Below, in pieces: positions 32,589-44,604 of a stretch of 64,000 nucleotides of DNA. A program made the position numbers and the translations under genes. Below the pieces are notes generated by a model. The model saw nothing but the letters and a program-made list of their open reading frames with translations, was not told the DNA's origin and searched no databases. Source of the stretch: UBA9659 sp965208605 (GTDB taxonomy: Bacteria > Pseudomonadota > Gammaproteobacteria > Pseudomonadales > Azotimanducaceae); NCBI GenBank assembly GCA_965208605.1, contig OZ242345.1, positions 1,860,001-1,924,000 on the forward strand, written 5' to 3'. Position 1 is the first letter of the stretch, and every line of letters begins with the position of its first letter.

Positions 32589-33887
32589 TTAATGACGCTG
32601 AAACTCAGCCATTCCCTTATAGATGGCGGCACTATGCTCTTCTATTCTCAGCAATTGATTGTATTTTGCCACCCGGTCGGAACGGCTTAAGGAACCGGTC
32701 TTGATCTGCCCCGCAGCGGTAGCCACTGCCAGGTCGGCAATAGTGGTGTCTTCGGTTTCCCCGGAGCGATGCGATATAACAGTGGTATAGCCCGCCTCCC
32801 GTGCCAAACGTATGACCTCAAGTGTCTCGCTCAGAGTGCCTATCTGGTTCGGTTTGATGAGTATGGAATTAGCAATGCCCTCGGTAATGCCCCGTTGCAA
32901 GCTCTTCGGGTTGGTCACAAACAGATCATCAGCGACGAGTTGCACCCGGTCGCCGAGGCGGGTCGTCAGGTGCTTCCAGCCCTCCCAGTCATCTTCGCCC
33001 AGCCCATCTTCAATAGACAAAATAGGATACTTGTCCACCAGGGTCGCCAGATACTCAGTGAATTCAGCGGCATCATAATGCTTGTCTTCACTAGCAAAAT
33101 GATACCGCCCCTCTTGATAAAACTCCGAGGCAGCGCAATCCAATGCGAGGAAGACATCCCCGCCGGGCGTGTACCCGGCCTGGCTGATCGCCTCCATGAT
33201 GAGTTCCAGCGCGGCTTCACTGTTCGGTAGATTCGGCGCAAAACCGCCTTCATCACCCACTGTGGTGCTCATTCCACGGTCGGATAATAAACGTTTAAGG
33301 GTATGAAATATCTCCACACCAGCCCGCAGTGCCTCCGCGAAACTACTCGCACCTACGGGTTGAATCATGAATTCTTGAATGTCCAGATTGTTATTCGCAT
33401 GCGCACCACCGTTGAGAATATTCATCATCGGCACGGGCATGCTGTAACGTCCCGGGCTACCGTCCAGCTCAGCAAGATATTCATACCTCGCCATGCCGCG
33501 ACTCCGACTTGCCGCCGCTGCCGTTGCCAGAGATACCGAAAGGATTGCATTGGCACCCAGTTCCCCCTTGTTGTCCGTGCCATCCAGAGCAATCATCAAC
33601 TGGTCAATTTCAGTTTGATGCTCAACTTGCTGCCCGAGGAGCAGTTCCCGAATTTTGGTGTTGACGTTTGCCACTGCCTGCCGCACACCCTTGCCGAGAT
33701 ACCGTGCCTGGTCTCCGTCGCGTAGTTCAATGGCTTCCCTTGAACCGGTTGATGCACCCGAGGGGACACAGGCTGAACCCCGATGCTCGCCGGCGGCTTC
33801 CACTTCCGCCTCAAGCGTCGGATTACCCCGAGAATCCAATATCTCCCTTGCTCTAATGTCGGTTATTTCCATTGGCTCTGGCTTCAT
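32589..33887 (-). CDS. eno: Enolase
   Basis: Glycolytic 2-phosphoglycerate dehydratase and degradosome component. 432 residues with REILDSRGNPTLEAEV, SGASTG, NGGAHANNNLDIQEFM, GDEGGFAPN, the Mg ligands in LALDCAASEF, SIEDGLGEDDW and QLVADDLFVTN, and the catalytic Lys in SILIKPNQIGT. The closing SHRSGETEDTTIADLAV motif is present. The ATG at 33887 overlaps the kdsA stop (ATGA); ATG at 33872 would give the more common MEITDIRA start. It is followed by ftsB. Confidence 0.98.
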   Translation of the reverse strand: MKPEPMEITDIRAREILDSRGNPTLEAEVEAAGEHRGSACVPSGASTGSREAIELRDGDQARYLGKGVRQAVANVNTKIRELLLGQQVEHQTEIDQLMIALDGTDNKGELGANAILSVSLATAAAASRSRGMARYEYLAELDGSPGRYSMPVPMMNILNGGAHANNNLDIQEFMIQPVGASSFAEALRAGVEIFHTLKRLLSDRGMSTTVGDEGGFAPNLPNSEAALELIMEAISQAGYTPGGDVFLALDCAASEFYQEGRYHFASEDKHYDAAEFTEYLATLVDKYPILSIEDGLGEDDWEGWKHLTTRLGDRVQLVADDLFVTNPKSLQRGITEGIANSILIKPNQIGTLSETLEVIRLAREAGYTTVISHRSGETEDTTIADLAVATAAGQIKTGSLSRSDRVAKYNQLLRIEEHSAAIYKGMAEFQRH

Positions 33888-34702
33888 CCCGCGGGCTGCT
33901 TAACGATCTCATCAATACGCACCAGGCGACTCAGCAAACCAGGCAGGCTCGCCATGGGCAGTGAGTTGGGTCCATCACTCAAAGCCTGGTCAGGGTCTGG
34001 GTGGGTTTCCATAAACAAACCATGCACACCGGTGGCCACCGCGGCCCTGGCAAGCATCGGCACCATCTCGCGTTGCCCGCCGGAGACCTTCCCGGCGCCA
34101 CCAGGTAACTGGGCACTATGGGTGGCGTCATAGACTACGGGGCAGCCGGTTTCCCGAAGCACCACCAGGGCGCGCATATCCGATACCAGATTGTTGTAGC
34201 CAAAACTCACGCCCCGTTCACATACCATAATTTGCTCGTTGCCGGTTGCCCTTGCCTTGTTGACCACATGCTGCATATCCCAGGGAGCAAGGAACTGCCC
34301 CTTCTTGATATTCACTGGCAAACCCATGCTGGCGACCCGTTGGATAAAGTCGGTCTGCCGGCAGAGGAAGGCCGGGGTCTGCAACACCGAGACCACCTCT
34401 GCAACCTGCTCCAGAGGGGTATTTTCATGCACATCGGTCAGCACCGGCAGGCCTTCTTCGGTGTTTACCTTTTCCAAAATCCTGAGGCCCTCTTCAATGC
34501 CCAAGCCACGAAAGCTGTCATGCGATGAGCGATTAGCCTTGTCATAGGAAGACTTGTAAATAAGTTTGATGCCCAGCTGCTCGCAACTGGTGCGCAGGAA
34601 TGACGCGGTCTCCATAGCAAGTCGCTCAGACTCTATGACACAGGGTCCAGCAATCAGGAAGAACGGAGAAGCATCGGAAATCTCAAAATCGCAAAGGTTC
34701 AT
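33884..34702 (-). CDS. kdsA: KDO-8-phosphate synthase
   Basis: Makes 3-deoxy-D-manno-octulosonate 8-phosphate for the lipopolysaccharide core. 272 residues with FLIAGPCVIES, YKSSYDKANRSS, LPVLTDVHE, DFIQRVASMGLPVNIKKGQF, CERGVSFGYNNLVSDMRAL and FMETHPDPDQALSDGPNSLP. It overlaps pyrG and eno by 4 nt at either end, so translation is coupled through pyrG-kdsA-eno. Its presence shows that the organism builds KDO-containing LPS. Confidence 0.98.
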   Translation of the reverse strand: MNLCDFEISDASPFFLIAGPCVIESERLAMETASFLRTSCEQLGIKLIYKSSYDKANRSSHDSFRGLGIEEGLRILEKVNTEEGLPVLTDVHENTPLEQVAEVVSVLQTPAFLCRQTDFIQRVASMGLPVNIKKGQFLAPWDMQHVVNKARATGNEQIMVCERGVSFGYNNLVSDMRALVVLRETGCPVVYDATHSAQLPGGAGKVSGGQREMVPMLARAAVATGVHGLFMETHPDPDQALSDGPNSLPMASLPGLLSRLVRIDEIVKQPAG

Positions 34703-36357
34703 TTTGTTTGCTCACTGTTGACCTCTGGGGGGAACTGCTGGCGTCTACTGAGTGCGGCTTCCACAAAACTCTTAAACAAAGGATGCCCATCTCTTGGCGT
34801 TGAGGTGAATTCGGGATGGAACTGGCTGGCAATAAACCACGGGTGGGGTTGGTATTCCATGACCTCAACCAGCATGTTATCTATGCTACGCCCGGCAACC
34901 TGGAGGCCGGCCTGCTCCAGGGCCGATGAATAGTTGTTGTTTATTTCATAACGATGGCGATGCCTTTCCCGAATCAGCGGGGCACCGTAAATACTATAGG
35001 TCAGCGAATCGCAACCCAGCCGACATTCCTGCTCGCCAATGCGCATGGTGCCGCCCAGGTCGGAGCTCTGGTCTCGCTGCTCCAAGTTACCCTGGTCAGA
35101 TAGCCATTCCGTGATGAGACCAATCACCGGATGCTTGGTATCGGGATTGTTTTCAGTGGTATTGGCATCATCCAGACCGGCAAGGTTTCTCGCCACATCA
35201 ACCACCGCCGCATGCAAGCCATAACAGATGCCAAGATAGGGAATCAGCTTTTCCCGGGCGAATTGCGAGGTAGCCACCTTGCCCTCAAATCCTCTGCTGC
35301 CAAACCCGCCGGGGACAAGAATCGCATCCGCATCTTCAAGCAGGGCGGTGCCTTGCTGCTCAATGGTAACGGCATCAATACACTCAACCTGGACCTCAGT
35401 CCGGGTATGAATACCGGCATGGACTATGGCTTCATTCAGGGACTTATAGGCATCGAGTAGCTCCGTGTACTTGCCCACCATCTTCAATTTGATGGTGTTT
35501 TCTGGATGAAGTTGTGAATAGGCAACCGCATCCCAGGAGGAGATGTCGGCCGGCGCATAATCAAGTGCCATCTTTTCCAGAACAATGTCGTCCAGCTTTT
35601 GCTGATGCAACATGCCCGGAATTTGGTAGATGGTTTGTGCATCGTGCAGGGGGATGACTGAGCGGAACTCTACATTGGTGAACAGGGCGATCTTTTCCCT
35701 CGCTTGCAAGCCGATCTCATGGTCAGACCTGACGACAAGAATGTCGGGCTGCAGACCAATAGACCTGAGTTCTTTCACTGAGTGTTGGGTTGGCTTGGTT
35801 TTAGTTTCCCCCGCGGTGCTAATATAAGGCACCAGAGTCAAATGCATGAGTAGTGTCTCCTGGGGTCCCAGCTCATACCTGAGTTGGCGGACGGCTTCAA
35901 GAAAGGGCTGAGATTCAATGTCTCCCACGGTACCGCCGATTTCCACAATCGCGATATCGGCGGCTTCCCCGGCGGCAACAATTTTGGATTTGATGGCATC
36001 TGTGATATGCGGAATGACCTGCACCGTTGCGCCCAGGTAATCCCCGCGGCGCTCCTTGGCAATGACATCGGCGTAGATGCGACCCGTGGTGAAGTTATTG
36101 TTGCGGGTCATGGTGGTGCGGACAAAACGCTCGTAATGGCCAAGGTCCAGATCAGTCTCGGTGCCATCGGCAGTCACAAAGACTTCGCCATGTTGCAAGG
36201 GACTCATGGTGCCAGGATCCAGATTGATATAAGGATCAAGTTTTTGCATGGTGATCTTGAGACCGCGGGCCTCAAGAACAGCACCAAGAGACGCGGCGGT
36301 TATGCCCTTCCCCAGGGAAGAAACCACACCACCGGTAACGAATATAAAACGAGACAT
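34699..36357 (-). CDS. pyrG: CTP synthase
   Basis: Converts UTP, ATP and glutamine to CTP. The 552-residue protein has the synthase domain FVTGGVVSSLGKGITAASLG, KLDPYINLDPGTMSP and GGTVGDIES, and the class I glutaminase domain with YLGICYGLHAAV, where the nucleophile Cys lies, and FIASQFHPEFTSTP. YGLHAAV replaces the more usual G-M-Q-based motif but the Cys is present. It is the first gene of the minus-strand block. The 409-nt region upstream to the divergent TonB-receptor gene must hold its promoter. Confidence 0.98.
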   Translation of the reverse strand: MSRFIFVTGGVVSSLGKGITAASLGAVLEARGLKITMQKLDPYINLDPGTMSPLQHGEVFVTADGTETDLDLGHYERFVRTTMTRNNNFTTGRIYADVIAKERRGDYLGATVQVIPHITDAIKSKIVAAGEAADIAIVEIGGTVGDIESQPFLEAVRQLRYELGPQETLLMHLTLVPYISTAGETKTKPTQHSVKELRSIGLQPDILVVRSDHEIGLQAREKIALFTNVEFRSVIPLHDAQTIYQIPGMLHQQKLDDIVLEKMALDYAPADISSWDAVAYSQLHPENTIKLKMVGKYTELLDAYKSLNEAIVHAGIHTRTEVQVECIDAVTIEQQGTALLEDADAILVPGGFGSRGFEGKVATSQFAREKLIPYLGICYGLHAAVVDVARNLAGLDDANTTENNPDTKHPVIGLITEWLSDQGNLEQRDQSSDLGGTMRIGEQECRLGCDSLTYSIYGAPLIRERHRHRYEINNNYSSALEQAGLQVAGRSIDNMLVEVMEYQPHPWFIASQFHPEFTSTPRDGHPLFKSFVEAALSRRQQFPPEVNSEQTK

Positions 36358-36766
36358 TCAGACCCCATCTGCTCTGACCAGGACGGTGTTGGAGTTTAAC
36401 ACTCTCAAAGCCTTCTCTCAATTAAGAGTCTCAATTAGCAGTCTCAATTCTTGGATTCAACCCCGAAGTGCAACCGGGTGATGTGCGCCATATTTATGGC
36501 CACCCCGTCATTCTGCCCTAGGCGGCAAGAATGACGGGGTTCGGCGGTACAACTGGGGTCGGCGGGGAGGGTGAAATTGTACTTCGGAGTTGGATCCAGG
36601 GCATCATACAACAACTTGACAATCACAATAGAATGAATACACTTCCCGCCGTATTGTTCTCGGCATTGGGGGGTGAAGAGAACATTCGCTCCTTCCTATT
36701 CCCATGCCTCCCAGCAACGTTATGTGCTTTTTTGCACTGACCAATAATCAACTCAGGAGTTGTACC
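36358..36766. promoter_or_regulatory. Divergent intergenic region between pyrG and the TonB receptor, with a palindromic repeat
   Basis: CCCCGTCATTCT at 36503-36514 and AGAATGACGGGG at 36528-36539 form perfect 12-bp arms around a 13-nt loop. This is a member of the dispersed CGTCATTCT repeat family of the window. Promoters for pyrG (leftward) and the receptor (rightward) must lie here, but I see no convincing -35/-10 pair. AGGAG at 36755-36759 is the receptor's ribosome-binding site. Confidence 0.6.
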
Positions 36767-39608
36767 ATGAAGAACGCATCACACCTGTCTACTAGCAACC
36801 CATCTACTAGCCCTACTGTCCTTTTGAGGGGGGGGGGGGAAGTATTGCCTAGCCCTGATTATCGCTGTTTGCCTGCCCAGCACGCCAACATTCGCTCAGG
36901 AAGATGAGCAAGCCCTAGAAGAAGTTGTCGTCACCGGTTCTCGTATTCCTCGCAAAGACCTATACGCTGTATCCCCCGTAAATGTCGTCTCCACTGAATC
37001 CATTGAATTAAGCGGTGCCAATGACATGGCAACCCTGGTGAATGAATTGCCCTCAGCAGGGGTGCCTGGGTCAGTTGATACGGCGACCAATTTCAGAACC
37101 ACCACCACCGGTTTGAATACCGTTGATTTACGCAATCTTGGGGAGGCAAGAACCCTCGTTCTCGTCAATGGTCGGCGCCATGTAGGTGGTTCGGCGGGTA
37201 GCCCTACTGTTGACATTTCCATGATCCCATCGCAACTAGTTGACCGGGTGGAAATTGTGACTGGTGGCGCCTCCGCGGTCTATGGTTCGGAAGCCATCTC
37301 TGGGGTTATCAACTTCATTATGAAGGATAACTTTGAGGGCGTTGAGCTATATGGTCGTTATGGCAACTCCGAACTCGGTGGTGCCGAAGAGGAAGACCTG
37401 TCTCTCTTGGCGGGTAGCAACTTTGCCGATGGTCGGGGTAATGCAACCATCTATCTCGGCTACAGTGACCAGGGCATCCTTGAATCCAAGGATAGAGACC
37501 TGTCTGCCAACGATGCAAGAAATAGTTCATTCGGTCCCAAGGGCAACTTTTTCGTAGGTAGTCAACTGACAACGCTGGATGAAGGCACGAATCCGGAGGA
37601 GTGGAACAAGGATTTTGTGGCCGCCGAGGATGGCTTCAATCGTAATCAGGTGCGCATCATTCGGGTGCCCACAAAACGTACTCAGTTCAATGCCAATCTC
37701 ACTTATGAGTTCAATGAGCACTTTAACTTTTTCAGTGAAACCGGATACAACGACCTGACTGCAGCTAGTCGGCTTGAACCCACCATCGTTGGTGAGTTTA
37801 TTTCCGTGGGAGACATTCCTAACCTTCGTATTCCCATTGACAATAGTTTTATCCCGGATGATCTCAAAGCTGCTGTACTGGCAGACGATGCTGATGCGGA
37901 AGAGATACGCATGTACCGGCGGTTTGTGGAACTGGGCCCTCGTACCGGCGATATACAACGACGTATTTTCCGCACCGCCTTCGGATTAAATGGTGCGCTT
38001 AACGATAACTTTGATTATGAGGTCTATTATCAATATGGGAACTTTTCCCAGGATCAAACCAACGGCGGTGTCTTCAATACATTGAATTTTTATAACGCGC
38101 TACGGACAGAAGCAGATGATGATGGGGAACAACGTTGCCGAGATGAGTTTGCCCGCTCGGCGGGTTGCGTCCCGCTCGATGTTTTTGGTCGCGGCTCAAT
38201 TAATGGTGCTGCCCTTGATTGGGTGAATGTTGATAGCCAATTAACATCACGCATGAAGCAACGAGTAGCGTCTGCCGCCATTTTTGGTACCGCTATGGAA
38301 TTGCCGGCTGGACCCCTCGGACTTGCCTTAGGGGTGGAATGGCGCGAAGAAAAAAGCCGTTTTAATTCCGACAGCCTGGCGCAGTCAGGGCTAACCTCGG
38401 GTAATACGACCCCTAATACAGTGGGTAAGTATGATGTTACGGAATTCTTTGTTGAAGCCGTTATTCCACTTCTTGCCGATATGCCTGGCATTGAATACCT
38501 GGGGCTTGAAGTCGCCGCACGTTCCGCTGACTACAGCACCGTAGGTAACACTGAGGCCTATAAGGCATCGGTGGACTGGCGCCTGATGGAAGGGTTGCGA
38601 TTTCGGGGTGGCTATTCCAGCGCGGTGCGGGCACCCAATATTGATGAGCTTTTTGATCCAGGTAGTGAAACCTTCCGCAGTTTTGTTGACCCCTGCGCCC
38701 TGGGGGGTGTAGGTGGCGCGAGTGGGACCGGTGACTCAGATGATACCTATGATGCGCAAACACCAGAAGTTCAGGCACATTGCGCGATGATTCCCGGGAC
38801 TGCTACCTTAGATCCATTTCTCGGAAACATCCGTAGTGCTGGTGGATTGTCTGGAGGTAACGCCGAGCTTACTGAAGAAAGTTCTGAAACCTATTCTTAT
38901 GGTGTTGTCTATTCACCCACTCAGGTGCCTGGTCTCAATATCACTGTGGACTATTTTGATATAGAAATAACGGACGCTATTAACGGTTTTAGTGCCCAGA
39001 CAGCGGTGGATCAGTGTGTACGGCAGGCTAGCTTCCCGAACAATGCATTTTGCGACCTCATCAGCCGCGACCCGACAACCGGACTAGTGCTGAGAATTGA
39101 CAACCAGCAAATTAATGTTTCCGAATATCGGGCTGCCGGTGTTGATATCGCCGTTGACTACTCAATGCAAGCCGGTCCTGGCGACCTGCGCATCAACATG
39201 AATGCTACCCACTCCCTCGAGAATGATTTCACAGCCTTTGCGGGCGATGCTCCGGTCGAAAGTCAGGGCGAGATTGGTGTTCCTGATTGGAAAGCGAATA
39301 TCAACTTTATCTATGACTGGGCTGATTTCCGTTTTGGCTGGTCCACGCGCTACATCCAGAGCGTGAATGTAGAAAATGATCGGCCTAACTTTGGCGGTAT
39401 CAGTTCTTTTATGTACCACGACCTACAAGTGCGGTACACCTTAGAAGAAAAATATGAATTCTATGTGGGTATTGACAATCTCTTTGACGAGGAACCGCCA
39501 GAACTTGGACAGGGTGTTCCTGGAGATGTGACCGGCACAAATACTGCAGCTGATGTCTATGATGTCATTCGCCAATATGGGTATGCCGGGTTCAAGCTGA
39601 GCTTTTAA
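36767..39608 (+). CDS. TonB-dependent receptor, phase-variable through a poly-G tract; out of frame (OFF) in this sequence
   Basis: Outer-membrane receptor of about 945 residues. The ATG at 36767 has AGGAG 7 nt upstream. Read as written, the 12-G tract (36828-36839) sends it out of frame and it stops at 36905. With 11 G (or 14) the frame joins a signal peptide (CLALIIAVCLPSTPTFAQ), a TonB box (EEVVVTGSRIPR) and the plug (NLGEARTLVLVNGRRHVGG, PSQLVDRVEIVTGGASAVYG) and barrel, to a C-terminal Phe (GYAGFKLSF). The frame downstream of the tract is open to 39608 with no other defect, so the gene is intact apart from the tract. The plug/barrel type is that of large receptors used for carbohydrate or peptide uptake; the ligand is unknown. 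Without the frame change, only an internal start at 37026 (no signal peptide) is available. Confidence 0.9.
36828..36839 (+). repeat. Poly-G tract, 12 G, in the receptor signal-peptide region
   Basis: A run of twelve G after CTTTTGA. Loss of one G restores the receptor frame. Homopolymeric G tracts of this length in surface genes are classic slipped-strand phase-variation switches. A sequencing or assembly length error cannot be excluded from one consensus. Confidence 0.85.
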
Positions 39609-39632
39609 ATGCGCTAGGACGCTTAACCATCA

Positions 39633-39663
39633 CGGGGTGATTGCTCTCCCAGCAGTCACCCCG
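39633..39663 (+). terminator. Strong hairpin after the TonB receptor, probable terminator
   Basis: CGGGGTGATTGCT, loop CTCCC, AGCAGTCACCCCG: a 13-bp stem with one G-U pair, 24 nt after the receptor stop. It is followed by CTTTCCTCG rather than a full U-run. The same hairpin occurs at 41341-41371 as part of a longer direct repeat. Confidence 0.6.
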
Positions 39664-39722
39664 CTTTCCTCGTTATTCTTGTTTGTGTTCACAGATTCGA
39701 TGACTGGATTTCCCCCGAACCC
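39633..39722 (+). repeat. Left copy of a ~90-bp direct repeat flanking the glycosyltransferase locus
   Basis: Matches 41341-41431 almost perfectly: the hairpin above plus TTCTTGTTTGTGTTCACAG, ATTCGATGACTGG and ATTTCCCCCGAACCC. The right copy lies 1.7 kb away on the far side of the phase-variable glycosyltransferase gene. Confidence 0.85.
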
Positions 39723-39733
39723 CGTCATTCTCG

Positions 39734-39776
39734 TCACCCCAGTTATTACAGCCGAAAGCTGTGATGACTGGGGTGA
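39734..39776. repeat. Imperfect palindrome of the dispersed repeat family
   Basis: TCACCCCAGTTATTACAGC and GCTGTGATGACTGGGGTGA form 19-nt arms with two mismatches around CGAAA. A close relative is at 59893-59929 (CCCCAGTTATCACAGCC). Confidence 0.8.
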
Positions 39777-39797
39777 CGGGAATCCAGAGGAACAAAG

Positions 39798-39892
39798 CCA
39801 TCCTCCTTATCAACATCGCATTCAATCAAGCCACTTTTAGAAGCTCGCTCCCACTCATGTGGCGATAAGACTTTATAAATATTCTTATTCGT
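39798..39892 (-). pseudogene. 5' fragment of a DUF952-family gene, start codon lost and 3' end replaced by repeat
   Basis: Minus-strand frame reads NKNIYKVLSPHEWERASKSG then LIECDVDKEDGF, the opening of DUF952 proteins (IYKxLxxxEWExAxxxGxxxxxxxDxxDGFIHL). The first codon position is ACG (39892-39890), likely a mutated ATG. After DGF the DUF952 sequence ends where the repeat CTCTGGATTCCCG begins. A small non-functional relic. Confidence 0.55.
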
Positions 39893-40010
39893 CAGTTACT
39901 GATTTGGCCAAGTTTCCAGGTTGATCAATATCTGGTGCAAAATCTATTATCAATACATGGCTTTTATCATCGCTACAGATAATTGATTCGGTGCTGTTCA
40001 CGACAGCCAT
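39885..40010 (-). pseudogene. Relic resembling the C-terminal end of GlmS
   Basis: A 41-codon minus-strand frame ends IDQPGNLAKSVTDE and stop. GlmS proteins end with D(V/I)DQPRNLAKSVTVE, so this appears to be the eroded last codons of a glucosamine-6-phosphate synthase gene; the upstream part (STESIICSDDKS) is not recognisable. It overlaps the end of the glycosyltransferase gene by 13 nt. The intact glmS must be elsewhere. Confidence 0.45.
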
Positions 40011-40950
40011 TGCCGCGCGTCCCGCTCAAAGTCAATGCCACGTAAGTCGTCTGCCAAACGTGTTAGCCGCACATGTTTCACCTTCGGCGGTTTGCCGATT
40101 AATTTGTATTTCACGCGCTGCATCACAGCAAAGTCATACAACGCGCAAAGCAATCTGTCCTTACGCGGAAATTGCTGGCGAAGGTAACGTTGATAATCCG
40201 GCGTGACGAACTCGGTAAACGAAATTCCTTTTTTATAACGCGGTTCAATGAATTCTTTTTTCAACCACTTCAAATGAAAATACATGATACCCATATAACG
40301 ATATTCGCGGTGCGGCGGTTTTTTATCGGGCACTTCAAAATGTTCGACACGCCGGCGTTGATAAAACATTCCACCGGTGTGAATTTGGTGATAAAAAATG
40401 TCGCCGTTGCCAGAGAATACACGATGCGGGGGGGGGGACTAACTGTAAGGTTGTCTGCTTGATCTCGGATAAGGTTGATGCCAGAGAAGGTATAAACTTT
40501 TAGCTTGTCCGCCGCCATGTCGGTGCGAATGGTTTTAATCAACGGCGCAAGTTTGCAGGGTATGGCGAGATGGTCGGCGTCCAGTTTGACTGCCACGCGA
40601 TAACTACATTGTGACAACGCGTAGTTGTAATAATTCGCCATACTATGCACCGATGCGGTTGGCGTTTGCGTGTGTTCTTTGGTCGCCGTCGGAACCACTT
40701 GCGGCAAATAATGAAATACCTTTATTTTCTGCGGATACTTGGCTGCGAGGTCGTGCAGTATTTGCGGCGTGGCATCAGTGCAGTCGTTATAAACCGCGAT
40801 GATTTCGTCGTAAAATGGCAAATGCGATTCAATCGCAAGACGCACGAACCGCTCTTCATTTTTAACTCGCATATACGCGCTGATGCCCGGCGGTCGCGGT
40901 GCGGATAATGATGCGGGATTGAATTTGAATTGGTCGAAGTTGTCGGACAT
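39998..40950 (-). CDS. Glycosyltransferase (GT2-like), phase-variable through a poly-C tract; out of frame (OFF) in this sequence
   Basis: Two minus-strand frames make one protein. The 5' part (from ATG 40950) has the GT2-type start GISAYMRVKNEERFVRLAIE with SHLPFYDEIIAVYNDCTDAT, and the sugar-nucleotide/metal motif VAVKLDADH. At 40428-40437 (10 C on the coding strand) the frame runs into a spurious tail. With 11 C (or 8) it reads SPPPPHRVFSGNGDIFYHQI and continues FYQRRRVEHFEVPDKKP and YRYMGIMYFHLKWLKKEF, to a stop at 39998, giving about 317 residues. So the gene is complete but switched off by one base. It probably adds a sugar to a surface glycan; acceptor and sugar are unknown. It lies between direct repeats 39633 and 41341. 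Confidence 0.85.
40428..40437 (-). repeat. Poly-C (plus strand poly-G) tract of 10 in the glycosyltransferase
   Basis: Ten G on the plus strand following ACGATGC. Gain of one base (or loss of two) joins the two halves of the glycosyltransferase frame. The error needed is +1 here but -1 in the receptor tract at 36828, so a single systematic homopolymer bias does not explain both. Confidence 0.85.
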
Positions 40951-41340
40951 TGCGAATCTCTGCTAACTATAACCCGCTATTGGATATTTTCCGAGCGGTA
41001 TAAAAATAATTTTCTGTAGAAGCGTTGCAAAAAATATCGCAAGCCAAAAGGTAGATGGCGATGTATTTTTTGTGATCTGGTCAACTCCATAAAAAATGGC
41101 GCGTCCTTTACTGTTGAAAGCCATGAATTGATTCTTGATTCGGAAGTCAATCTCCATTTCACATGGCGCGCATTAATGTGTTGCGTTCAACGCACGATTC
41201 AATAAACAAATGCCTGAAGAGAAGTATGATTTTCACCATGATAACCTTCCCATGAGCTCACATTCAGCTTATTTAATGTAAAGACATTTTCCAAACAGTT
41301 GAATTATCATTAAGTACAAGGCCGTGAATATCGTTATGTA
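40951..41340. other. Gap upstream of the glycosyltransferase gene
   Basis: 390 nt. Two overlapping minus-strand frames of 61-64 codons (40963-41162) exist but neither has a family signature or a good ribosome-binding site; they may be the tail of a lost gene or chance. The region should contain the glycosyltransferase promoter. AGCAGAGA precedes its ATG. Confidence 0.4.
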
Positions 41341-41431
41341 CGGGGTGATTGCTCTCCCAGCAGTCACCCCGCTTCCCCCGTCATTCTTGTTTGTGTTCAC
41401 AGATTCGATGACTGGATTTCCCCCGAACCCA
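41341..41431 (+). repeat. Right copy of the ~90-bp direct repeat
   Basis: Second copy of 39633-39722, including the hairpin CGGGGTGATTGCT...AGCAGTCACCCCG at 41341-41371. It is followed by a small GC hairpin (GACGTCCCGCC, GGCAGGACGCC at 41433-41456) and GAGAATGACGGGG of the dispersed family. Confidence 0.85.
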
Positions 41432-41564
41432 GACGTCCCGCCAAAGGCAGGACGCCTGGCTTCGGCGAGAATGACGGGGTTCGGCGTGATGACTGGGCAG
41501 GTGGCACACCCTCACGACCCGATAATAAATGAGTGCTAACATAAGCACTATTAACAATACTATT

Positions 41565-41628
<64 letters not shown>

Positions 41629-41694
41629 ACGAGATGGTTCGTCGCTTCCCGGCACTCTCGGGCTTGCCCGCTGACGGGTTGGAGGTATTTAAAG

Positions 41695-44604
<2,910 letters not shown>

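Noticed and set aside
40963..41162. Small minus-strand frames upstream of the glycosyltransferase
   Set aside because: Two frames overlap each other, neither has a recognisable motif or good start; noted only as a gap.
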